This document shows positions 1 through 8,399 of a stretch of DNA of 54,822 bases, in pieces. The DNA is from Roseiflexus sp. Lineage in GTDB: Bacteria > Chloroflexota > Chloroflexia > Chloroflexales > Roseiflexaceae. The stretch spans positions 1-54,822 of the forward strand of contig JAGHYV010000026.1 in NCBI GenBank assembly GCA_017743475.1, written 5' to 3'. Below the pieces are notes generated by a model that had not been told where the DNA came from, did not search any database, and saw nothing but the letters and a program-made list of their open reading frames with translations. How positions within the stretch are numbered: position 1 is the stretch's first letter; each line of letters begins with the position of its first letter. The position numbers were made by a program, and so were the translations under genes.

Positions 1-224
1 AGCAGGCGCGGCGCGAGGCAGAAGCTCGTGCAGTTGCGGAGGAGCAGGCGCGGCGCGAGGCAGAAGCTCGTGCAGTTGCGGAGGAGCAGGCGCGGCGTGA
101 GGCGGAAGCCCGTGCAATAGAAGCAGAAATACGCGCAACTGCTGAACAACGTGCTCGCGCGGCTGCCGAAGCGCGGGTGCGGGAACTTGAGGAAGCGCTT
201 CGGCGGACGCAGCAGAATCTATAG
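1..224 (+). CDS. 3' end of an Ala/Glu/Arg-rich coiled-coil protein (5' truncated)
   Basis: An open frame enters from the left edge (codon boundary at base 3) and stops at TAG 222-224. The 73 visible codons are almost only Ala, Glu, Arg and Gln in a heptad-friendly order, and begin with a 14-residue unit ([14 protein letters not shown]) present twice exactly and a third time diverged. It ends ...[10 protein letters not shown]. Such Ala/Glu/Arg tails are common at the C-terminus of Uma2-family putative endonucleases in Chloroflexota, which is a possible identity, but the catalytic part lies outside the window, so no function is assigned. The neighbouring metK homologue converges on it. Confidence 0.7.
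   Translation, partial: QARREAEARAVAEEQARREAEARAVAEEQARREAEARAIEAEIRATAEQRARAAAEARVRELEEALRRTQQNL
3..86 (+). repeat. 42-bp tandem repeat inside coding sequence
   Basis: Two identical in-frame 42-bp units (3-44 and 45-86) encode [14 protein letters not shown]; a third diverged copy starts at 87. The period is a multiple of three, so copy-number change would preserve the reading frame and only lengthen the coiled coil. Confidence 0.9.
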
Positions 225-237
225 CCTGTGTCTCATC

Positions 238-301
238 GCTAGGGAAGTCAGCGCATAGTCTCACCCGTTCTCAGACATTGGAAAGTATCCCTGTCCCTAG
301 C
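238..301. terminator. inverted repeat between convergent genes, possible bidirectional terminator
   Basis: GCTAGGGA (238-245) and TCCCTAGC (294-301) are perfectly complementary but 48 nt apart, in the gap between the convergent genes ending at 224 and 320. There is no clear T-tract, so the terminator role is only a suggestion. Confidence 0.25.
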
Positions 302-319
302 AGGAGAACAGCTGACTGC

Positions 320-1510
320 TCAGGATATCCACGACCGCAATGCCTCTGCTTCGTCAGTTGCTTCCCACGGCAGATCGAGGTCTGAGCGACCGACATGACC
401 ATACACTGCCAGTCGGCGATAGAGATCGCCGTGACACATCGTTGCCAGTTGTCGCAGGCGTAAACGACGGATAATCCCTCCAGGACGAAAGTCAAAGTGC
501 CTGGCAACCCTATCAGTCAGCGTATCGTCATCAAGGCGACCAGTGCCGTATGTTTCGACACGCACGCTAACCGGTTCAGCGATACCAATTGAGTAACTCA
601 GTTGTACTTCGCACTGCTCCGCGAGACCTGCGGCAACGATGTTCTTTGCCGCATGACGTGCCGCATATGCGCCAATCCGGTCGATGCGGGTCGGGTCTTT
701 TCCGCTTAGCGCTGCGCTACTCTGTCGTGAAAAGCCGCCATACGTATCGACGCCATTCTTGCGTCCGGTCAACCCCGCATGCAGTACCGGTCCCCCCTCG
801 AATACCACACCTTCAGGATTGATCTGAATTCTGGTGCGATCGTCCGGTGCAAATGGTTGATCAGCAAACGCGGGTCGGATGACCTGTTCAATCAGGTCAG
901 TGTACAGTGTTGCCAGTGATACCCGTGAGTCCTGCTGACTGGCAAGCAGAGTAATACTATCAATGCGATGCGGCCTGCGACCGACGAAGGCAATGCCAAC
1001 CTGACACTTCGCATCGGGTGCCAGATAGCGAAGCGTTTTTCGACGCACACTGTCATACTGGCGCATCAGACGGTGGGCGCACCAGAGTGGCAGTGGCGCC
1101 AGGTCTGGCGTATGCGTGCAGGCGTAACCAAACAGGGTAACATTCTCCTGCGCTGTCAGTTGGGAAAGGCCCTCTTCATCGAGCATGGTTTCGTCGAAAC
1201 GTGGACGGAGACCGTTCATTTCACTCAGACTGGTCATAACCGTGCACGTGCGACCGTTGAACGATCCCTGGTCGTAGCCGACATCGAGTATGATTTCGCG
1301 TGCTGTGTTGGGGATATCAACCACTGCGTCAGCGGCGACCTTGACCGACACGAACAGGATGCCGGTCGAAACGGCGCACTCGGCGACAACTGATGCGAAT
1401 GGGTCCTGACGCAGGTAGTGCCCGACGAGTGCGTCACTGATCTGATCGCATAGTTTGTCCGGATGCCCCGCACTGACCGACTCGGATGTGAAAATGTAGT
1501 GCGACGCCAT
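320..1510 (-). CDS. metK: S-adenosylmethionine synthetase homologue with altered active-site motifs
   Basis: The product is 396 aa, the usual MetK length, and opens FTSESVSAGHPDK, the family signature. I chose ATG 1508-1510 because GGTGAGGAG precedes it and upstream codons are not MetK-like. Retained: HPDK (16-19), E44, DAK (166-168), GLTGRK (246-251), SGKD (269-272), the YAAR and KNIVAAGLA blocks. Changed relative to E. coli MetK by hand alignment: the methionine-site Glu55 is Lys57, Gln98 region lacks Gln, GDQG is QENV (Asp118 to Glu122), Asp238 is His244, and the glycine-rich GGGAFSGKD loop is SSAALSGKD. Its start lies 4 bp after the stop of the P-type ATPase, so it is probably translated from the same mRNA. 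Either a fast-evolving AdoMet synthetase or a paralogue with a different substrate or no activity. Confidence 0.85.
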   Translation of the reverse strand: MASHYIFTSESVSAGHPDKLCDQISDALVGHYLRQDPFASVVAECAVSTGILFVSVKVAADAVVDIPNTAREIILDVGYDQGSFNGRTCTVMTSLSEMNGLRPRFDETMLDEEGLSQLTAQENVTLFGYACTHTPDLAPLPLWCAHRLMRQYDSVRRKTLRYLAPDAKCQVGIAFVGRRPHRIDSITLLASQQDSRVSLATLYTDLIEQVIRPAFADQPFAPDDRTRIQINPEGVVFEGGPVLHAGLTGRKNGVDTYGGFSRQSSAALSGKDPTRIDRIGAYAARHAAKNIVAAGLAEQCEVQLSYSIGIAEPVSVRVETYGTGRLDDDTLTDRVARHFDFRPGGIIRRLRLRQLATMCHGDLYRRLAVYGHVGRSDLDLPWEATDEAEALRSWIS

Positions 1511-1514
1511 CTCC

Positions 1515-4500
1515 TCACCTCTCCTCTTGTTGTATCTCCCTCCTGTTTTGCGTATACATGATTTCTTTTGCGAGCTCATTGATCAGCAAGGGCGTGGCAG
1601 AAATGCCAGCAACGATTGCCCAATCGAGCAATCCAAGCGGCGTTACACCCAGAATGCCACGCAATCCTGGAAGAATCGTTGCCATCACCTGTAGACCAAT
1701 GCTACCGCCGACAGCCAGTGGCAGATATCGATTGGGCGGGCATGCACCTGGAACAAAAATACTGTGGCGTTCCGAACGGCAACTGAGAGCGTGAAGTAAT
1801 TGTGCGATCGTGATCGTTGCAAAGGCAAGTGTGCTGGCGCGTGGTCCGACACCGTAACGAGTCAAACCAATCCCATAAGCAGTCAGCGTGGCAGCAGTCA
1901 GAAGTGCACCTTCAACTCCGATGCGTTGCAGGTCGGCGCGCGAAAACATCGGTGCCCGCGGATCGCGGGGTGGACGTGACATAACGTCCGCTTCTGGCAG
2001 TTCGACACTCAGTGCCAGTTCGGGGAAGATATCGGTAACCAGATTGATCCAGAGCAACTGGATCGGGTTCAGCGGTTCGCCTGCGCCAATGGCAATCGCC
2101 AGCAGCGTTACGGCAATCTCGCTGGTATTGCTCGCCAGGATGAAGTGCACTGCCTTCTTGATATCGTCGTAGATAGCGCGCCCCTGCTCGACCGCGATGA
2201 TAATCGTTTGCAGGTTGTCGTCACGGATGACGATATCAGCGACTTCCTGTGCCAGTTGACTGCCATCTTGCCCCATGGCGATGCCAATATCGGCGGCGCG
2301 CAGCGCAGGACCGTCATTAATGCCGTCGCCGGTCATGGCAACGACACGTCCGGCGCGCTGCAGCGCCTGTACAATGCGCAGCTTGTGTGCCGGACTGACG
2401 CGCGAAAAGATGTCAATGCGTTGCGCCAGTGACCGCAGCACATCAGGTGGCACGTGTTCGAGCTGAGCGGCGTCAATCCCTTCCAGATGCCCATCGCGGC
2501 GCAACCCGATCTGGCGGGCAATTGCGTAAGCAGTGGCGCTCTGATCGCCGGTGACCATAATTGGGTGCAGACCGGCAGCGCGAAAACGTGCCATCAATTC
2601 GCGCATTCCGGGTCGTGGTGGGTCGGCGATACCTGCCAGACCAACCCAGATCAGATCACGCCGTTCGTCTGATAGATCGTTGCCATACGTATACGCAACG
2701 CCGAGCACCCGCAGTGCCTGACCAGCCATCCGTTCATTTTCGGTCACGATGCGCGTCCGATCACGGTCGCTGAGCGGCTGAACAATTCCTTGGCACAGGT
2801 GATAACTGCACATTGCCAGCACCTGATCTGGCGCTCCTTTAATCGCCATCAGTTCATCACCGCTGGTGGCGTGCCAGGTGACCATGTAGTTGCGCTGGGT
2901 GCTACGCAATTGCACACGCAGGAGTGGATATTGCTGCCGCAGTGCGATGACATCGATGCCAGCATCGAGCGCTGCGCGTACCAGAGCAATTTCAGTTGGC
3001 GTTCCCCGCAATTGGGGCACACCATTGTTCATCTCAACACGCACGTCGCTGCAGAGCGCAGTGAGTTGCAACAGGTAGATCAGTTCACCTGCGCTCACAT
3101 TGGTTGTTCCGTCGTCTTCGGCCTGGAACGTGGCTGCTTCGTGACTGAAGCGGGTCATTCCGGCGAATACCGTAACCAGTGTCATCTGGTTCAGGGTAAT
3201 CGTCCCGGTCTTGTCCAGGCACACATCCTGCACTGCGCCGAGCGTCTCAACCGCGACCAGGCGACGAACCAGAATGTTCTGGCGCTCCAGGCGACGCAGA
3301 CCGAGTGCTAGCGTTGTTGTGGCGACGGTGGGCAACCCTTCAGGAATAGCGGCAACTGCCAGGGACACCGCAGTTTTGAGCATAACTAGGAAGCTATGCC
3401 CACGCAACAGTCCGATGACAAACACGCCGCCACAGATCGCGAGCGACAGAAGCGCTAGCTGACTGCCTAGCATGCGGAGTTGTCGCTGGAGCGGCGTTTC
3501 GGGTTGTTCCGTCTCAGCGAGCATTCGCTGGATATGCCCTACTTCAGTTGCCGCACCGGTGGCGACAACGATCGCGCGCGCACTGCCGCCGGTGACAATT
3601 GCGCCGCGGTAGACCATATTGATGCGACTGCCGAGCGGGGTATCGGGTGCAAGGACGACATCGGCGCGTTTGGCGACCGGGACACTTTCACCGGTGAGCG
3701 CCGACTCATCGACGGTCAGATCATCGGTTTCAATCAGTCGCGCATCGGCAGGCACTGGCATGCCGCGTTGCAGAACGATGACATCGCCAGGGACGAGTTC
3801 TTCGCCTGGCAGGTTATATTCAGCGCCCGCACGAACCACGTGTGCAACCGGTTTTGCACCACGACTGAGACCGGCGATGGTTTTCTCTGCCCAGTTTTCG
3901 GTAAAAAAACCTATTCCGGCGTTGATCAGCACAACACTGAGAATGACCACACCATCGGCAACACCGCCAGTTGCAATCGACAGAATGGCTGAAACCCCGA
4001 GTAACGCCACTGGTAGACTGCTGAACTGCGCGATCAGCATACTAAACATTGATCGGCGGCGAATCTCGGGAAGCACATTTGCTCCTGCTTCGTTCAAGCG
4101 TCGTCGAGCAACTGCCGGATCCAGTCCCTGACCCGGCGAGGTATCGAGGATCTGCGCGACTTCTGCAACTGACAGGGTATGCCAGTGACGCTGTACCTGC
4201 GCCTGACCCGGTTCGTCAACGCCAGCGAGAATCCGAACCACTCGCGCCTGCACCTCTTCGACACTGATCGCCGGGTCGCACTGGATGAGAACGGTTCCGG
4301 TCAGGATATTCGCCGAGACTGCGCGAATTCCGGGTTGACGCACGATGTGCTGCTCAATACGCTCTTTCTGCGTCGGGTTGCGATACAACCCGGCGATGCG
4401 CAAACGTACACGCCCTGGCAGGCAGTGGACCACTTTGATAACTACTGCTGTCGGTGGAGGAGCAGGCACAACTGGTGCAATGACCTCACGGATCGGTGCA

Positions 4501-5060
4501 GCGCGCAGAGTCAGTACTGAGAGCGGCGTCGTCTGGCTCAGGATATTGCCTGCGGAGACCTGTATCACGTCTTGCGTCCCCTGAGGACCTTCAATACGAC
4601 GCAGGTGCACCCGCAGATTTTCACTTACACCAAGCCAGCGTACCCGCATGTCACCAGGTTTCAGCATCACATCGCCGCGCTTGTCGACGATCAATGTCAG
4701 CGTCTGCCCAATATGGATGGTCACCGTACCAAAAGGCGTACTTTGGGGAAGAGCGTGTGGCTGAGCGAAGTGCAAGGCAATTTCTGATCGATCGCCGCTG
4801 CGGGTGACATACACCTCATCGAGCGACTCAACCACCTGCGGGTAAGGTAGGAACTCATCGAGCGCCTGGCGTATCTGGCAGGCATCGAGCGCCTCGCGCA
4901 GCACGGCGCCGGAAATGAGGCAGGGACCCTTGCTGCTCAACGCGACCACCAGATCGCGAAAAGTGCCGCCGCTCCCGAACGCTGTTTCAAGAACAGGCTG
5001 GAGATCAGCAACGTTCCAGACAGGCAGAGCGGATGACTTTATCGAAAGGTCTGTTGTCAT
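1515..5060 (-). CDS. P-type cation-transporting ATPase with N-terminal HMA-like domain
   Basis: About 1181 aa from ATG 5058-5060; a longer frame to 5153 would overlap the upstream gene, so the shorter start is preferred. Order: an N-terminal region of about 190 aa that I do not recognise, a Pro-rich linker, an HMA-like domain (VKVVHCLPGRVRLRI, no CxxC), an ATPase N-terminal segment, then the catalytic core: TGES actuator loop, DKTGT phosphorylation site, GDGINDGPAL hinge, and the M4 motif PEGLP. M5 has SNTSE and M6 has NLVTD, the positions that bind Ca2+ in P2A pumps; the CPC motif of P1B metal pumps is absent. So the transport site looks P2-like although the N-terminus is of heavy-metal type. 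Substrate is unknown (Ca2+, Mn2+ or another divalent cation are guesses). It sits in a minus-strand operon with two small membrane proteins upstream and the MetK homologue downstream. Confidence 0.9.
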   Translation of the reverse strand: MTTDLSIKSSALPVWNVADLQPVLETAFGSGGTFRDLVVALSSKGPCLISGAVLREALDACQIRQALDEFLPYPQVVESLDEVYVTRSGDRSEIALHFAQPHALPQSTPFGTVTIHIGQTLTLIVDKRGDVMLKPGDMRVRWLGVSENLRVHLRRIEGPQGTQDVIQVSAGNILSQTTPLSVLTLRAAPIREVIAPVVPAPPPTAVVIKVVHCLPGRVRLRIAGLYRNPTQKERIEQHIVRQPGIRAVSANILTGTVLIQCDPAISVEEVQARVVRILAGVDEPGQAQVQRHWHTLSVAEVAQILDTSPGQGLDPAVARRRLNEAGANVLPEIRRRSMFSMLIAQFSSLPVALLGVSAILSIATGGVADGVVILSVVLINAGIGFFTENWAEKTIAGLSRGAKPVAHVVRAGAEYNLPGEELVPGDVIVLQRGMPVPADARLIETDDLTVDESALTGESVPVAKRADVVLAPDTPLGSRINMVYRGAIVTGGSARAIVVATGAATEVGHIQRMLAETEQPETPLQRQLRMLGSQLALLSLAICGGVFVIGLLRGHSFLVMLKTAVSLAVAAIPEGLPTVATTTLALGLRRLERQNILVRRLVAVETLGAVQDVCLDKTGTITLNQMTLVTVFAGMTRFSHEAATFQAEDDGTTNVSAGELIYLLQLTALCSDVRVEMNNGVPQLRGTPTEIALVRAALDAGIDVIALRQQYPLLRVQLRSTQRNYMVTWHATSGDELMAIKGAPDQVLAMCSYHLCQGIVQPLSDRDRTRIVTENERMAGQALRVLGVAYTYGNDLSDERRDLIWVGLAGIADPPRPGMRELMARFRAAGLHPIMVTGDQSATAYAIARQIGLRRDGHLEGIDAAQLEHVPPDVLRSLAQRIDIFSRVSPAHKLRIVQALQRAGRVVAMTGDGINDGPALRAADIGIAMGQDGSQLAQEVADIVIRDDNLQTIIIAVEQGRAIYDDIKKAVHFILASNTSEIAVTLLAIAIGAGEPLNPIQLLWINLVTDIFPELALSVELPEADVMSRPPRDPRAPMFSRADLQRIGVEGALLTAATLTAYGIGLTRYGVGPRASTLAFATITIAQLLHALSCRSERHSIFVPGACPPNRYLPLAVGGSIGLQVMATILPGLRGILGVTPLGLLDWAIVAGISATPLLINELAKEIMYTQNRREIQQEER

Positions 5061-5109
5061 GCGGATACGATGACTTCCCTTCCACACACGTCCCAATCTT
5101 GCGGAAGGG

Positions 5110-5586
5110 TTAACGTCCGATGCGGCGTGAGCGATACAAGGCAAGAATAGCAACTGCGTGCGCCAGAAGCGTGCTTGCCGGACCTAACGCCTGACCACGC
5201 AGCACTTGGACAATGCTGGCGCCGATCAACCCGACGAACGCCACTTCAAGCAGGTCGATCGAGCCATTTGATGATCGCTGAAGGAATCGATCCAGTTGAT
5301 CGATACGCTCGGCCACTGCTGTCAGCGTTGGATTGACAGGCGGCGGCATCTCTGTGATCGCGAACAAGCCCCGACTGATCGCATCGCGCCGCAGGTCATC
5401 GTTCGTGCCGTGGTAACGCAGCAAAATACTCGCTGTCAGCGGATTGGCTTCAACATACATCACCCGTTCACACGCTGACAGGTCGCGTTCAACGCGCGTG
5501 AAGTAAGCGGAATCACCCTTGCGCTCCGGGATGCGCACACGCACACGGTCGCCAATACGATGCGCAATGTAGCCAGCAGGAAGCAT
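5110..5586 (-). CDS. HMA2-like membrane protein, ATPase partner
   Basis: 158 aa. The N-terminal half (GYIAHRIGDRVRVRIPERKG ... VMYVEANPLTASILLRYHG) resembles the beta-alpha-beta HMA-like fold with a degenerate, Cys-less metal loop, the same style of domain found fused to the ATPase next door. A linker is followed by two hydrophobic segments near residues 110-128 and 137-150, ending in basic residues. It lies between the DUF5132-like gene (14 bp upstream) and the ATPase (about 50 bp downstream). Such small HMA-like membrane proteins are commonly encoded beside P-type ATPases; a chaperone or regulatory subunit role is an inference. Confidence 0.75.
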   Translation of the reverse strand: MLPAGYIAHRIGDRVRVRIPERKGDSAYFTRVERDLSACERVMYVEANPLTASILLRYHGTNDDLRRDAISRGLFAITEMPPPVNPTLTAVAERIDQLDRFLQRSSNGSIDLLEVAFVGLIGASIVQVLRGQALGPASTLLAHAVAILALYRSRRIGR

Positions 5587-5600
5587 ACGATGCCTTCAAC

Positions 5601-5861
5601 TCAGGATTCGGCGCGCCCATCGGCGCCTGCTGCGTTCTGCGCGTGCATCTCGACCTGAACTTCTGCAACGATGTCACTGAGAGTCTCAACAAGCAGCGCC
5701 GCCATTTCGCGTCCGCGCTCGTACCCGATCAGCGCTGCCTTAACGCTCTGTTTGACTGCGGGCCGGGCAAGCGGTGCCAGCAGTGGCAAAGCGTTGCGTG
5801 CTGCAAGAGTCGCGCCAACGCCAAGTGCGATGCCGGTAATGAGGCTTCGGGTATCAGCCAC
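5601..5861 (-). CDS. DUF5132-like small membrane protein
   Basis: 86 aa from GTG 5859-5861 (MADTRSLITG...); an in-frame GTG at 5870 is possible, but GAGGT lies at a better distance from the inner one. A Gly/Ala-rich hydrophobic segment (ITGIALGVGATLAARNALP) is followed by an amphipathic helical tail with GYERGREMA and acidic residues. Size, the membrane segment and the position next to HMA-like proteins and a P-type ATPase fit the DUF5132 family. It is the first gene of the ATPase operon. It recalls the small DUF1490 (PacL) partners of mycobacterial metal ATPases in size and location, though not obviously in sequence. Confidence 0.65.
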   Translation of the reverse strand: MADTRSLITGIALGVGATLAARNALPLLAPLARPAVKQSVKAALIGYERGREMAALLVETLSDIVAEVQVEMHAQNAAGADGRAES

Positions 5862-5946
5862 GCCATACACCTCGAATTGTCTGATAACCAGGATGTCAGT
5901 ATTATAAAACGCAGAGCGGTTTCAGACAATTCGTGTCGCCGGATCA

Positions 5947-6507
5947 TCAGTCAGACAACCGATCAACGACCCCCCGGTAGCACTCGTAGCACACCATATT
6001 CGCCACTTGTGGCGGCGGGGCATTATCGGGCAGACGAAGACGCTCGATCGCTTCCTCGACCTCAAACCACCCCTCACCCGGCACATAGACCTTCTTGCAC
6101 CAACTGCAAACTGACACGACATCGGATGAGCGCTCGCATCGGGCGTCTAGGAGGGCGACATACGCGCGCGCTTCTTCATGTGTTATCCGACTGTCAAAGG
6201 CGATGCCGCCGTCGGGGAGCGGCGCGATCTGCAATTCGACAATCCGCCGTGCTGTTGGTGAATCGCAGCGCATATGCACAGTGATCGTTTTCCCGCTTCG
6301 CACCCGGCTCAGGATCAGGCGGTAGAGGTGGCGCGTTTCCGGGTCGCTGATGAACTTCCAGATCGGGCGGCTCCAAACATTGGACGGCGTGAGGTGTGCG
6401 CCTTCGTTCTCGCGGGCGAATTCGAGCCATTCTTCGTTGAAGAACGTGATGCGATCATGGTCGTCGATGCGGTAGGCGAATGTGCGGGGAACCGGAAGGA
6501 GTTCCAT
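5947..6507 (-). CDS. PAS-like sensor protein with C-terminal zinc-ribbon motif
   Basis: 186 aa, ATG 6505-6507 preceded by GAGG. Residues about 1-120 read as a PAS fold (RTFAYRIDDHDRITFFNEEWLEFARE at the start, then a strand-rich core ending in LQIAPLPDGGIAFDSRITHEE). The C-terminus holds CSWCKKVYVPGEGWFEVEEA and CYECYRG, a CxxC...CxxC pair of the type attached to many PAS and response-regulator proteins, likely binding Zn2+. No output domain is present, so it may work through protein contacts. It is transcribed away from the aminotransferase gene. Confidence 0.65.
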   Translation of the reverse strand: MELLPVPRTFAYRIDDHDRITFFNEEWLEFARENEGAHLTPSNVWSRPIWKFISDPETRHLYRLILSRVRSGKTITVHMRCDSPTARRIVELQIAPLPDGGIAFDSRITHEEARAYVALLDARCERSSDVVSVCSWCKKVYVPGEGWFEVEEAIERLRLPDNAPPPQVANMVCYECYRGVVDRLSD

Positions 6508-6835
6508 TGGAAGCCTCTACCGTTTGCGTCATCATGCGCAGCGGAGGCTCACGCAATGTGCGCCTCCATGGCGCGTCTTTATGATGACCACACTTGTCGT
6601 GCTGGTGCAATCATACCATGGATTGTTACATTTTCGCAGTGTCAAGTGGTCGGGAAGTGTTCGCATTTCTCTGGAAGCAAGGATTTCTTGCCCTCGTGGA
6701 CGCAACAAGAGCGTCTCCCCTTCGCTCCCAGGCACATGTGTTACTCCAGGTGCGAACAGTTACAGCAGTCGCGACAATCGATCTGGTCTTCTGGTATCAT
6801 ATTCTGGATCGCGTCTGACAACCAGGGAGCCATCC
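6508..6835. other. divergent intergenic region
   Basis: 328 bp between a minus-strand PAS gene and a plus-strand aminotransferase gene. It must carry both promoters. No operator, hairpin or RNA motif stood out. Confidence 0.5.
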
Positions 6836-8029
6836 ATGTCTGCTGTTTCCACCTCCACGCTGAGTGACCTATACGCCACGCGGGCAAAAACGCTTGCTCC
6901 TGCCCAGAGCTGGCCTGAACACGAAGGTAATATGATATCTCTGGCGTATGGTTTTGCAGCGCCAGAGTTGTTTCCAACCGATGACCTGCTCTCCGCCACT
7001 GCCGAAGTCCTGGCGGAGAATGCTGCCGAGGCATTGAATTACGGTCCGACCTATCCCGGTCTGGTGCAGTTCGTTGTGAATCGTCTGCGTGCGCAGGGAA
7101 CCCCTGCCGAAGTCGACAATGTGCTGATTTCGTATGGATCGAGTCAGGTACTGGCCCTGCTGCCGCAGGTTTTTATCGATCCCGGCGATGTGGTGATCGT
7201 CGAAGGTCCGACGTTCATGGGCGCGGTGCGACATTTTGCGCTGGCTGGCGCACGCCTAATGACAGTTGATATTGATGATGATGGACTAGATATCGATGCT
7301 CTGGAAGCGACGCTGCGCGATCTGACGAAGCGTGGTCGGCGCCCAAAGTTCATCTATACGATTCCGACGTTCCACAATCCGAGCGGTACGCTTATGCCGC
7401 TGGAGCGTCGCCGCCGACTGGTGGCGCTGGCGCGGGAGTATGGCGTGCTGGTCGTTGAAGATGACGCCTATGGCGATCTCTACTTCGAGGATCCGCCGCC
7501 GCCACGTCTCTCTGCGCTTGATCACGAGGGGTGGGTGGTGCAGGTCGGCACCTTCTCGAAAATCCTGGCGCCAGGACTACGCATGGGATGGGCTTGCGGG
7601 AACCGCGATATTATTCAGCGCCTGGCAAGTTTCAAACTCGAAGGGTCGAGCGGTCCATTCCTAACCCGTATGGTCGAGCGGTACTGTGCCAATGGACGTC
7701 TGGAGCAACATATTGCCGACCTTCGCGTTGCCTACCGCGCGCGGCGCGATCTGATGCTGGCGGCAATTGCGCGTGAATGGCCCCCGGATGTGCGTGTGGC
7801 GAAGCCTGAAGGAGGATTCTTCGTCTGGGCGCAGTTGCCGCAGGGTTTAAGCGCAACCGCGTTGCTTGCTGAAGCGGAGAAGCACGGGGTAACGTTCGTT
7901 CCCGGCACGCATTTTTATGCCGATGGTCGGGGTGACAGTGCGTTCCGCCTGTCGTTTAGTTTTGTGCCGCCTGCGCACATCGCAGAGGGCATCGCGCGGA
8001 TCGGAGCAGCGTTTCGGACGCTCGGATGA
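6836..8029 (+). CDS. PLP-dependent class I/II aminotransferase (2-aminoadipate / LysN-like)
   Basis: 397 aa from ATG 6836; the longer open frame upstream is not protein-like. Hallmarks of fold-type I aminotransferases are in order: NYGPTYPGLVQFVVNRL near residue 70, IPTFHNPSGT near 180, VVEDDAYGDLYFE, and the PLP-lysine motif GTFSKILAPGLRMGW. The C-terminal small domain has PEGGFFVWAQLP and FRLSFSF. This pattern is shared by LysN (2-aminoadipate aminotransferase), ARO8-like enzymes and the C-terminal part of MocR regulators; there is no N-terminal GntR domain here. Substrate cannot be fixed from sequence; branched, aromatic or aminoadipate substrates are likely. It appears monocistronic. Confidence 0.85.
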   Translation: MSAVSTSTLSDLYATRAKTLAPAQSWPEHEGNMISLAYGFAAPELFPTDDLLSATAEVLAENAAEALNYGPTYPGLVQFVVNRLRAQGTPAEVDNVLISYGSSQVLALLPQVFIDPGDVVIVEGPTFMGAVRHFALAGARLMTVDIDDDGLDIDALEATLRDLTKRGRRPKFIYTIPTFHNPSGTLMPLERRRRLVALAREYGVLVVEDDAYGDLYFEDPPPPRLSALDHEGWVVQVGTFSKILAPGLRMGWACGNRDIIQRLASFKLEGSSGPFLTRMVERYCANGRLEQHIADLRVAYRARRDLMLAAIAREWPPDVRVAKPEGGFFVWAQLPQGLSATALLAEAEKHGVTFVPGTHFYADGRGDSAFRLSFSFVPPAHIAEGIARIGAAFRTLG

Positions 8030-8092
8030 GGAAAAACGTCGCAGATTGAAGGTTCTGCGTTGAACATTGTATGCCGGAGGTTTCAGGTAAAT

Positions 8093-8327
8093 CCAGTATA
8101 GCCCGCGCAGGCGGGCTTCGCCCTGGATAGCTGAGGGCTTATTGTAGGTGATAGGCGATAGGCGATAACCGATAATCGATAGCCGATAGTCGATAGGGTC
8201 ACCGTTGGAGTTTGCGTGACGCGCAGGCGGGCTTCGCCCTGGATAGCCGAGGGCTTATAGTCTTTGAACAAATAATCTGGTATAGCCCGCGCAGGTGGGC
8301 TTTGCATTCTATAGCCGAGGGCCTTAG
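8093..8327. repeat. three copies of a palindromic intergenic repeat
   Basis: Copies at 8093-8142, 8221-8260 and 8274-8327 share GCCCGCGCAGGCGGGC followed by a second stem of the form GCCCTGGATAGCYGAGGGC. Each unit could fold into two consecutive hairpins. The third copy has drifted most. Confidence 0.85.
8150..8198. repeat. heptanucleotide tandem repeat (GATAGGC-like, 7 units)
   Basis: Seven consecutive 7-bp units, all beginning GATA: GATAGGC twice, then GATAACC, GATAATC, GATAGCC, GATAGTC, GATAGGG. The period is exactly seven. Confidence 0.9.
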
Positions 8328-8399
8328 CCCCACGGCTCGTTCGGCGTACCGGATTAGATGCTCAATCTCCATAAGCCCCACGGCATGAAGCGCATACCG

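Noticed and set aside
1-224. Naming the partial protein a Uma2-family endonuclease
   Set aside because: Only the low-complexity coiled-coil tail is visible; the catalytic domain lies outside the window.
5061-5153. Longer start (31 extra codons) for the P-type ATPase
   Set aside because: It would overlap the upstream gene by 44 bp, and the extension has no ribosome site; ATG 5058-5060 is simpler.
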